A DNA stretch of 32,565 bases, taken from positions 1 to 32,565 of the forward strand of contig NZ_CAHJWD020000134.1 of the NCBI RefSeq assembly GCF_903642095.1, in the 5' to 3' direction. The notes beneath the pieces are model-generated. The model was not told where the DNA came from. It ran no database searches and worked only from the letters and a program-made list of their open reading frames with translations. The DNA is from Bathymodiolus brooksi thiotrophic gill symbiont. GTDB taxonomy: Bacteria; Pseudomonadota; Gammaproteobacteria; PS1; Pseudothioglobaceae. Below, in pieces: positions 26,404 to 32,565 of the stretch (position 1 is its first letter; every line of letters begins with the position of its first letter). The position numbers and the translations under genes are program-made.

Positions 26404-26438
26404 TGTTATTTTTTGAAATGTATTGAAAAAAATAACAC
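26403..26438 (+). terminator. AT-rich hairpin after glutaredoxin
   Basis: GTGTTATTTTTT (26403-26414) pairs with AAAAAATAACAC (26427-26438) with a 12-base loop. The stem is almost all A-T, so it is a weak terminator candidate. Confidence 0.4.
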
Positions 26439-26512
26439 AAACTTAATATTAACCTAGCAGTTGAATGCAAAGTATTTTTTATTGCTTTACACTCTAATTT
26501 AAAAAATAGAAA

Positions 26513-26734
26513 ATGCAAATATTGATTATTCCAATTATTTTATTTAACTTTAAGAACCAGTCTAATGGCGTAAAATCGGACTGGTTTTTATTAGTTGCGT
26601 ATGCTTTGGCTAAAGTTTTTGAATATTTTGGCACGCAAGTATTTAATTTATTAGGCATTATCAACGGATACTTAATTAAACACATTGTTGCTTCGGATTT
26701 GCTGATTTTCTATGGTTTGAAAAGTAAAAAATAG
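26513..26734 (+). pseudogene. C-terminal fragment of a ceramidase-like membrane protein
   Basis: The 73-residue frame has a hydrophobic N-terminus and reads WFLLVAYALAKVFEYFGTQVF, then LLGIINGYLIKHIVA. This resembles the end of bacterial alkaline-(phyto)ceramidase-like proteins, where a typical ending is YxLAKxxExxDxxIF...SGHTLKHLxAA; the key histidine of SGHTLKH is replaced by Y (NGYLIKH). Full-length relatives are about 200-270 residues; a TAG stops the frame directly upstream, and I find no N-terminal part. It is probably a remnant. It lies 13 bases before plsY on the same strand. Confidence 0.55.
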
Positions 26735-26747
26735 GAGGAAAAGTATC

Positions 26748-27329
26748 ATGCTTGATTTGATAACTGGTTTTTTGTTGATTGTATTCGCCTATTGTATGGG
26801 AAGTTTTGCAACGGGCTATCATTTGATTTGGTGGAAAATGAAGCAAGATATTCGTAACCACGGTAGTGGCAGCATAGGGGCAACGAATGTGGGCCGTTTA
26901 ATGGGAAAATCTGGTTTTGTCATAACGCTGGTTGGCGATTGTTTAAAAGCGGTATTGGTGTTGTCAATTGCTCGGATGTTAAAGCAAACCGACACGATTA
27001 TTTCAATTATGATTATTGCAGTTATTGCTGGGCATATATGGCCATTTTATTTAAACTTTCGTGGCGGGAAAGGCATCGCAACAGCGTTGGGTGCATTTTT
27101 AATGATTGATATCTATGTTGTTGTATTTATAGCACTGGTTAGTGGACTTCTGTTTTTAATAACACGGCGATTTACATTGTCTTGGATACTGAGTGTTATT
27201 CTTTTATTAATATTTATTATCATACGAGATTCTCAATCTTTACCCATCACTTATGCTATTGTTATTTCTAGTATACTGGTTGTTTATGCACATAAAAATA
27301 ATATACATAAAGAATTGACTTTATCATGA
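26748..27329 (+). CDS. plsY: PlsY-like glycerol-3-phosphate acyltransferase
   Basis: PlsY transfers acyl groups from acyl phosphate to glycerol 3-phosphate at the inner membrane. The 193-residue product has five to six hydrophobic segments and the family motifs GSGSIGATNVGR (39-50; N is usual where S42 stands) and NFRGGKGIATALG (near 104-116). Start ATG 26748 lies behind TAGGAGGAAAAG, an unusually strong ribosome binding site. The stop overlaps the GNAT-aminotransferase start by ATGA. That coupling suggests this copy serves a special lipid path. Whether a housekeeping plsY exists elsewhere cannot be told. Confidence 0.9.
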   Translation: MLDLITGFLLIVFAYCMGSFATGYHLIWWKMKQDIRNHGSGSIGATNVGRLMGKSGFVITLVGDCLKAVLVLSIARMLKQTDTIISIMIIAVIAGHIWPFYLNFRGGKGIATALGAFLMIDIYVVVFIALVSGLLFLITRRFTLSWILSVILLLIFIIIRDSQSLPITYAIVISSILVVYAHKNNIHKELTLS

Positions 27330-28930
27330 ATAACAAGACATTAATTTTTAAAATCGCTTCTGAAACATGGGAATTTGAAGCCGTACATCGATTGAATTAT
27401 CAAACTTTTGTTGAGGAAATTCCGCAACACAATAGCAATCAAGAAAAAAAATTGATTGACAAGTTTCATGAGCACAATAGCTATATTATTTGTTTACAAG
27501 GTCAAGATTTACTAGGAATGCTATCTGTTAATGGCAAGCGTCCATTTTCTCTGGACAATAAGTTAGGAAACATTGATCAGTATTTGCCTAGTTTTCAGTC
27601 AATTTGTGAGGTTAGATTGTTAAGTATTGTGTCTAGAAATCGTCATAGTGATGTCTTGTCTGGTATTTTTGAAAAATTGTTTGAGTTTGTTATGAAACAG
27701 GGTTACGATTTAGTGGTTATTTCTGGCATTACCAAGCAAGCAAAACTTTATCGACATCTTGGATTTCAAGCATTTGGTGGACTCGTTGGTGCTCAAGATG
27801 TGCAATTTCAGCCGATGTATATTACATTTGATCATGCAATTGATTCTAAGAAAAAACTAAAATCCCTTAATCAAAATCAAACAATTTTTAACTATTTACC
27901 AGGTCCTGTTTCCATTAGCAAGAGCATTATGACCGCCTATTCAAAAACGCCAATCTCTCATAGAGGCAATGATTTTATGAAAGATTTTTCCCGCTTACAA
28001 GATACTTTGTGTCAGCGTTTAAATACAAAGCAGGCGTATATTACAACTGGCAGTGGAACCTTTGCCAATGATATTATTGCAGCACAGTTATCAAAAATAT
28101 CGGGCAAGGGCATTGTTCTGGTTAGCGGAGAGTTTGGCAGGCGTATAGCAGACCACGCAAGACGGGCTAATTTAGATTATGAAGTTTTTATTGTGGATGA
28201 TGGCTTGGCATTTACACCAGATTTTCTCAAGCAAATTAATAACGACAATGGCAAATTTCGCTGGTTATGGATGGTGCATTGCGAAACTTCAACAGGTGTA
28301 TTAAATGATGTAAATTCAATACGAGAATGGTGCCAACAGCAAGATATTTTATTATGTTTGGATGCTATTAGCACAATTGGCTCTTGTGCTGTTGATTTGA
28401 CAGGTGTTTATCTTGCCTCGGCAACGAGTGGTAAAGGTATGGGATCCCTGCCTGGGTTGGCACTTATTTTTAGCAGTGGACTGGTGAGTGAAGTTGATTG
28501 TTTATTACCTCGTTGTTTTGACCTATCTGATTATGAGCAGGCACAAGGTGTGCCATATACCATTTCTTCCAATGCCATTTATGGGCTAATTATTGCCTTA
28601 AAAAAGGATTGGGATACTCAGTTTAGCCAAGTTAAAGAATGGTCGTGTGATTTTCGTGTGAAAATAGAAAAAACCAAACTCAAGGTATTGGCACATGAAA
28701 ATTATCGCGCACCACATATCACTACAATTGTTTTACCAAAAAGCGTGTCGTCTTCAAAATTAGGGAAAAAAATGCTTAATTTAGGTATTTTGGTTAGTTA
28801 TAACAGTAGCTATTTATTGAAAAATAATTGGATGCAAATCTGCTTTATGGGCGATTGCCAACAGGTAACAGAAGATGCCATAAAATATTTAGAGCGTGCA
28901 GTTATGCCTGATGTCATTTCCAAGAAATAA
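27326..28930 (+). CDS. GNAT-like domain fused to class-V aminotransferase
   Basis: This 534-residue protein is a fusion. Residues 1-175 look like a GNAT/acyl-homoserine-lactone-synthase-like domain: AVHRLNYQTFVEEIPQHN, CEVRLLSIVSRNRHSDVLSGIF and YRHLGFQAFGG. After a linker, a PLP fold-type-I domain of class V starts near 188 (YLPGPVSISKSI), with TGSGTFANDIIAA for the phosphate, HCETSTGVLND, D346 in LDAIS for the PLP nitrogen and K370 in SATSGKGMGSLPG for the Schiff base. This resembles alanine-glyoxylate or phosphonate aminotransferases. The substrate is unknown. Coupling to plsY suggests an amino-lipid or acyl-amine product. It is intact. Confidence 0.82.
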   Translation: MNNKTLIFKIASETWEFEAVHRLNYQTFVEEIPQHNSNQEKKLIDKFHEHNSYIICLQGQDLLGMLSVNGKRPFSLDNKLGNIDQYLPSFQSICEVRLLSIVSRNRHSDVLSGIFEKLFEFVMKQGYDLVVISGITKQAKLYRHLGFQAFGGLVGAQDVQFQPMYITFDHAIDSKKKLKSLNQNQTIFNYLPGPVSISKSIMTAYSKTPISHRGNDFMKDFSRLQDTLCQRLNTKQAYITTGSGTFANDIIAAQLSKISGKGIVLVSGEFGRRIADHARRANLDYEVFIVDDGLAFTPDFLKQINNDNGKFRWLWMVHCETSTGVLNDVNSIREWCQQQDILLCLDAISTIGSCAVDLTGVYLASATSGKGMGSLPGLALIFSSGLVSEVDCLLPRCFDLSDYEQAQGVPYTISSNAIYGLIIALKKDWDTQFSQVKEWSCDFRVKIEKTKLKVLAHENYRAPHITTIVLPKSVSSSKLGKKMLNLGILVSYNSSYLLKNNWMQICFMGDCQQVTEDAIKYLERAVMPDVISKK

Positions 28931-28935
28931 TAACA

Positions 28936-28968
28936 AAAAAAGCTTTAAACAATTTAGTGTGCTTTTTT
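28936..28968. terminator. terminator between convergent genes
   Basis: AAAAAAGC (28936-28943) pairs with GCTTTTTT (28961-28968) across a 17-base loop. T runs exist on both strands, so it can end both the fusion gene and the convergent hydrolase gene. Confidence 0.5.
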
Positions 28969-29040
28969 AGGCTTTTAATAAAAAACCCTTATTTTGTGTT
29001 ATAGATTTTATCAGGGACTGGCTATTAATTAACCACCAAG

Positions 29041-29988
29041 TTAATCGTCCAACGCCTCAACTTCAAGTAGCATTTTATTAATGTGTCTGCCAAATTGGCT
29101 ATCAAATCCATTCCAATCTCGGTAGGCTGCTAGCTTTTTAAGCGCAATGGGTTTAATTTCATAATCAGCCAAATCTTCTTTATAACCTTTTTCAACCTCA
29201 TCTTGAATAATCAATAAATAATCTAAATATGGCTTAATAGCATGGTTCGCATCACCTGTTGGCCCATGTCCAGGTATATAGTGTGTAAGATTTAAATTAA
29301 TGGCGTATTCTAAGGCTTTAATGTTGCCGTGCATATCAGAAGTGTTGTCAAATCTGCTTTGTCTGTGGATAAAACCATTGTCGCCAAGGAATAGGGTTTT
29401 ACTTGGTATATGTTCAACCATTAAATCGGTATTGGTGTGTGCTGCACCTGTGATATCGTGGTGCATTTTAAAGGTTTCACTGTCTATTTTAATAATTTGT
29501 AAGTTCGTGGTAGCATCGGTGGGAAAAGTGGCAATAGTGCCATCAGTTGCACCCTCGGTTAAGGTATTCATTAACGCTACCCAACGCTCGCCTTCACCCT
29601 CTTTGGCTTGCTTAATCATATCTTTATGGGCATAGATTTTGACTGCTGGATATTGCTCAACAATGGCTTGGTTACCCAGCCAGTGGTCGCCGTGAATATG
29701 AGTGTTAAATACTGCAAAAATAGGTTTGTCGGTAATGGCTTTGACTTTATCAAGCACCATTTTGCCAATTTGGTAACTACTACCGGGGTCGATGATAATG
29801 ACACCATTTTTGCCGACGATAACCCCCGGATTGTTCATAAATCCTTTATTTTCTGGATTAGGCTCTTCCAATGGGCCATGCATGACAAAAACATTGTCGG
29901 CAATTTTTTCAAATTTATGTGTCTCTGAATTGAAGAATAAATAAACACCAACAACAATTACCAGTAATACCAATAGACTTTTTTTCAT
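29041..29988 (-). CDS. membrane-anchored metallo-beta-lactamase-fold hydrolase
   Basis: The 315-residue protein starts with a hydrophobic anchor or signal (MKKSLLVLLVIVVGVYLFF) and so faces the periplasm. The zinc motif HIHGDH is at 97-102, preceded by IIIDPGSS; further ligands come from GAAHTNTD, FLGDN and YIPGHGPTG. It resembles SoxH and quinoprotein-relay type MBL proteins found in sulfur oxidisers and methylotrophs; the substrate is not known. ATG 29988 is chosen because AGGGGAAA lies just upstream and it starts the signal; an in-frame start at 30009 is less likely. Confidence 0.85.
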   Translation of the reverse strand: MKKSLLVLLVIVVGVYLFFNSETHKFEKIADNVFVMHGPLEEPNPENKGFMNNPGVIVGKNGVIIIDPGSSYQIGKMVLDKVKAITDKPIFAVFNTHIHGDHWLGNQAIVEQYPAVKIYAHKDMIKQAKEGEGERWVALMNTLTEGATDGTIATFPTDATTNLQIIKIDSETFKMHHDITGAAHTNTDLMVEHIPSKTLFLGDNGFIHRQSRFDNTSDMHGNIKALEYAINLNLTHYIPGHGPTGDANHAIKPYLDYLLIIQDEVEKGYKEDLADYEIKPIALKKLAAYRDWNGFDSQFGRHINKMLLEVEALDD

Positions 29989-30096
29989 AACATTTCCCCT
30001 TAAATTCAAATTAAATTATGAAATATGATACACCATATTCCCCCTGTTTAATTTTTTGCTGATTATTCATATTTATGTAAAGACTTTTAAATACTT

Positions 30097-30102
30097 TATA
30101 AT
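30097..30102 (+). promoter_or_regulatory. -10 very close to the nudE start
   Basis: TATAAT ends 6 bases before ATG 30109. A transcript would begin at or next to the A of the ATG, so nudE may be leaderless. The -35 region (TATGTA at 17-base spacing) is weak. Confidence 0.45.
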
Positions 30103-30108
30103 GGGCGT

Positions 30109-30660
30109 ATGCACAAAAAACCTAAAGTATCTAATATTAAAAATATTGCCACGACAAAATTTTTTAACATTCAAAGTATGGATGTTGCTTTTTCTAATGG
30201 CGAAAAACGCCAATACGAACGGCTAAAACCCTCTGAAAACGGTGCAGTATTAGTTGTGCCTATGTTAAACGATGACACAGTGCTGATGATTTATGAATAT
30301 TCTGGTGGCACAGACAGATATGAATTGGCACTCACGAAAGGGAAAATTGACGATGGCGAAACACCACTTGAAGCCGCCAATAGAGAGTTAATTGAGGAAA
30401 TTGGCTATGGTGCCAATAAACTCACTTTTATCAAGGAAATGACCATTGCCCCCGGTTATCAATCTAGTATTACCTATATTGTATTAGCACAGGATTTATA
30501 CAAAGATAATGCACAGGGCGATGAACCAGAGCCATTAGAAGTGGTTGAACATCAATTATCTAACCTAGAAAATTTGGTTTATCATGAGGATTTAACCGAA
30601 GCCAGAAGTATTGCAGCGTTGTATATGGCAAGGGAGATTGTTAAAAATCAACATTCCTGA
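30109..30660 (+). CDS. nudE: ADP-compounds hydrolase, Nudix
   Basis: NudE cleaves ADP-ribose, NADH and related dinucleotides in the cytoplasm. The 183 residues follow E. coli NudE in pattern: FSNGEKRQYERLKP, VVPML..DTVLMIYEYSGGTDRYEL, the Nudix box from G78 (GKIDDGETPLEAANRELIEE), TIAPGYQSS and GDEPEPL. No ribosome binding site is visible before the ATG, in keeping with a possible leaderless message. It overlaps aat by 23 bases. Confidence 0.93.
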   Translation: MHKKPKVSNIKNIATTKFFNIQSMDVAFSNGEKRQYERLKPSENGAVLVVPMLNDDTVLMIYEYSGGTDRYELALTKGKIDDGETPLEAANRELIEEIGYGANKLTFIKEMTIAPGYQSSITYIVLAQDLYKDNAQGDEPEPLEVVEHQLSNLENLVYHEDLTEARSIAALYMAREIVKNQHS

Positions 30661-31309
30661 AGAATTTATTCTATATACGCCAAACACGCCGTTTCCAAAG
30701 GTTGAATTAGCGTTAGATGAGCCAAATGGCTTGATTGCAATTGGCGGTGATTTGTCTTCTGAGCGATTGATTTGTGCTTATCAACAGGGTATTTTTCCTT
30801 GGTATAGTGAGAACGATCCAGTGCTTTGGTATTGTCCAAATCCACGAATGGTAATCACCCCTGAGACGCTACACATTTCTAAAAGCTTGGGAAAAACACT
30901 GCGTTCTAACCAATTTACCATCAAAATCAACAGCAATTTTAAACGCGTGATTCATCACTGTAAAAGCATCAAACGCAAAGAACAAGACAGCACTTGGATT
31001 GACAAAGCCATGGTGCAAGCCTATACCGAATTACACACACAAGGCGTGGTGCAATCGGTGGAAGTATATCAAAATGCAACACTGGTCGGCGGATTGTATG
31101 GCGTGCGTATGGGCAAGGTGTTTTTTGGTGAATCAATGTTTTCCCTAGTGAGCAATGCCTCAAAAATCGCCTTTGTGCATTTGGTGCAAAATATGGGCTA
31201 TGAATTGGTTGATTGCCAAGTGCAAAATCCACATTTACAAAGCCTAGGTGCGTTCAATATGTCACGACATGCGTTCATTCAAAGATTGGATGAATTACTG
31301 TTAAAATAA
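30638..31309 (+). CDS. aat: leucyl/phenylalanyl-tRNA--protein transferase
   Basis: Aat adds Leu or Phe to N-terminal Arg/Lys of proteins for the N-end rule pathway. The 223 residues contain FPKVELALDEPNGLIAIGGDLS, read by its core EPNGLIAIGGDLS, then AYQQGIFPWYSENDPVLWYCP, HISKSLGK, GGLYGVRMGKVFFGESMFS and VDCQVQNPHLQSLGA, all family hallmarks. No ATG is available; TTG 30638 fits the family's N-terminus, while TTG 30611 would extend further into nudE. The AGGGAG site lies almost against it, so translation may depend on nudE. Confidence 0.93.
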   Translation: MLKINIPEEFILYTPNTPFPKVELALDEPNGLIAIGGDLSSERLICAYQQGIFPWYSENDPVLWYCPNPRMVITPETLHISKSLGKTLRSNQFTIKINSNFKRVIHHCKSIKRKEQDSTWIDKAMVQAYTELHTQGVVQSVEVYQNATLVGGLYGVRMGKVFFGESMFSLVSNASKIAFVHLVQNMGYELVDCQVQNPHLQSLGAFNMSRHAFIQRLDELLLK

Positions 31310-31333
31310 GCGCTAAATTAACAGAAGATTAAT

Positions 31334-31471
31334 ATGAAAACAATCCTTAAATTAACAGCATTAACCATTGTTATCAGCCTTTCTGCTTGTGGCAGAATGG
31401 GCGAATTAGAACAGGTTAAACCCACCCCATTAACCACGATAAATGCCACACAAACGGATTCCACATTATGA
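31334..31471 (+). CDS. small LptM/YifL-like lipoprotein
   Basis: The 45-residue product is a lipoprotein: hydrophobic MKTILKLTALTIVISLSAC with a lipobox LSAC and Cys19 as lipidation site, followed by GRMGELEQVKP, which echoes the CGxxGxL start of YifL/LptM. In gammaproteobacteria this small gene lies just before lysA, and LptM stabilises the LptDE complex. The stop overlaps the lysA start by ATGA. Confidence 0.75.
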   Translation: MKTILKLTALTIVISLSACGRMGELEQVKPTPLTTINATQTDSTL

Positions 31472-32565
31472 GTTTTTCTTATCAAAATAACACCCTACAC
31501 GCCGATTCTGTTGCCATTAGCGAGTTAATGGATACTTACGGGTCGCCACTTTATGTTTATTCTCGCACCGATATTGAAAACAACTGGCGTGAATTTGACC
31601 AAGCCTTTGGCACCCATCCGCATTTAGTTTGTTACGCAGTCAAGGCAAATTCTAATTTGGCAGTATTAAATATATTGGCAAAAATCGGTGCTGGCTTTGA
31701 CATTGTCTCCATTGGCGAATTAGAACGCGTACTTGCCGCAGGTGGCACAGCAGATAAATGCGTTTTTTCAGGCGTAGCAAAAACGACAATAGAAATCAAA
31801 CGAGCACTCGAAGTAGGCGTGCGTTGTTTCAATGTAGAATCCGCCTCCGAATTAAACAGAATAGAATCCGTTGCCCACTCTGTCGGCAAACAAGCCCCAA
31901 TCTCCATCCGTGTCAATCCCAATGTTGATGCCAAAACCCACCCCTACATTTCCACAGGATTAAAAGAAAACAAATTTGGCGTTGATATGGACGAAGCACT
32001 TGAGTTATACCAACACACACAAAATTCCAAACACTTAACCGTGCAAGGACTCGATTGCCACATCGGCTCACAAATTACCGATGTCTCCCCATTTTTAGAC
32101 GCACTGGATAAAGTATTAGCACTACTTGAACAACTCAACACACACAACATTAACATTCAACACCTAGATCTAGGCGGCGGCGTTGGCATTAATTACGAAG
32201 GCGAAGAAACCATCAATATCCAAGCCTATATTAACGCCATCATCAGCAAAGTAGGGCAAACCGAAATTATCCTAGAACCCGGCAGAGCCATTGTTGGCAA
32301 TGCTGGCATTTTTATCACCAAAGTTGAATTTTTAAAACAAAACTCAACCCACGCATTTGCCATTGTCGATGGCGCCATGAACGATCTACTCCGCCCCAGT
32401 TTCTACAACGCCTACCACCAAGTTCTACCCATCAACGAAAACGCGACAGGCACCCAAGCAAATTGGGATTTAGTCGGACCAATTTGCGAAACCGGCGATT
32501 TCCTCGCCAAAAACCGAAATTTATCCCTATCCGAAGGCGATTACCTAGCCCTTATGTCCGCCGGT
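31468..32565 (+). CDS. lysA: diaminopimelate decarboxylase, 5' part (cut by window edge)
   Basis: LysA makes lysine from meso-diaminopimelate with PLP. The first 366 residues are present; the family is about 415. K59 in CYAVKANSN is the Schiff-base lysine, HIGSQI and DLGGGVGINY bind phosphate, EPGRAIVGNAG follows, and CETGDFLAK holds the active-site cysteine. ATG 31468 overlaps the lipoprotein stop. The plus strand turns visibly C-rich here, with AAC, ATC, CCC and ACC codons, unlike the T- and G-rich genes at the left of the window. Confidence 0.96.
   Translation, partial: MSFSYQNNTLHADSVAISELMDTYGSPLYVYSRTDIENNWREFDQAFGTHPHLVCYAVKANSNLAVLNILAKIGAGFDIVSIGELERVLAAGGTADKCVFSGVAKTTIEIKRALEVGVRCFNVESASELNRIESVAHSVGKQAPISIRVNPNVDAKTHPYISTGLKENKFGVDMDEALELYQHTQNSKHLTVQGLDCHIGSQITDVSPFLDALDKVLALLEQLNTHNINIQHLDLGGGVGINYEGEETINIQAYINAIISKVGQTEIILEPGRAIVGNAGIFITKVEFLKQNSTHAFAIVDGAMNDLLRPSFYNAYHQVLPINENATGTQANWDLVGPICETGDFLAKNRNLSLSEGDYLALMSAG

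Noticed and set aside
29300..29928. two overlapping plus-strand frames opposite the hydrolase
   Set aside because: The minus-strand hydrolase has a signal segment and zinc motif; the plus frames are shadows.
31632..31934. 100-residue minus-strand open frame inside lysA
   Set aside because: It lies wholly in the lysA coding frame, which has the complete DAP decarboxylase motifs; it is an antisense shadow.
1..32565. tRNA, rRNA, CRISPR repeats, transposase genes
   Set aside because: I looked on both strands for GTTCGA-type arms, regular spaced repeats and transposase motifs and found none that hold up by eye.

Overview
This AT-rich window reads as chromosomal DNA of a sulfur-oxidising gammaproteobacterium. 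The strongest evidence is the block sat-aprM-aprB-aprA, in which the oxidative APS pathway uses the AprM membrane anchor. A PPi-dependent phosphofructokinase and a proton-pumping pyrophosphatase follow on the opposite strand. Protein-level resemblance and compact TAATG/ATGA gene junctions suggest the SUP05/Thioglobaceae group, which includes the thiotrophic mussel and clam symbionts. That placement is inference from memory of the families; no database was searched.

Layout: (1) 1-3464 holds the 3' end of an RloB-like defence-associated gene, coupled by ATGA to a UvrD-type helicase/PD-(D/E)XK nuclease. (2) 3609-5586 holds thiE (-), then an unusually long lptC and lptA (+). (3) 5696-11677 holds sat, aprMBA, then three small genes (unknown, FKBP/SlyD-like, unknown) behind a long hairpin leader. 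(4) 11743-16298 (-) holds pfp, an unrecognised 386-residue protein and hppA. (5) 16459-16789 holds a decayed fragment resembling an M15 peptidase. (6) 16841-19884 (-) is a tight cysS-yrfG-phosphodiesterase-GNAT run. (7) 20021-24208 (+) is a five-gene envelope cluster: DUF2141 protein, LolD/MacB-like ATPase, FtsX-type permease, LolA-like protein and outer-membrane barrel. (8) 24275-26403 holds peroxiredoxin, rubredoxin, leuB and glutaredoxin. (9) 26513-28930 holds a ceramidase-like membrane-protein remnant, a PlsY homologue and a GNAT/class-V aminotransferase fusion. (10) 29041-32565 holds an anchored metallo-beta-lactamase-fold hydrolase (-), then nudE, aat, a small LptM-like lipoprotein and the 5' part of lysA (+).

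How they work together: AprABM oxidises sulfite plus AMP to APS and passes electrons to the membrane. Sat converts APS and pyrophosphate to ATP and sulfate. The PPi-linked phosphofructokinase and H+-pyrophosphatase tie carbon metabolism to the PPi pool, as proposed for the energy-saving Calvin cycle of chemoautotrophic symbionts.

The best candidates for undescribed biology are the PlsY plus GNAT-aminotransferase pair (possible lipid-modification module), the five-gene envelope export cluster, the unknown protein between pfp and hppA, and the three-gene set behind aprA. No CRISPR array, rRNA, tRNA or intact insertion sequence was seen.
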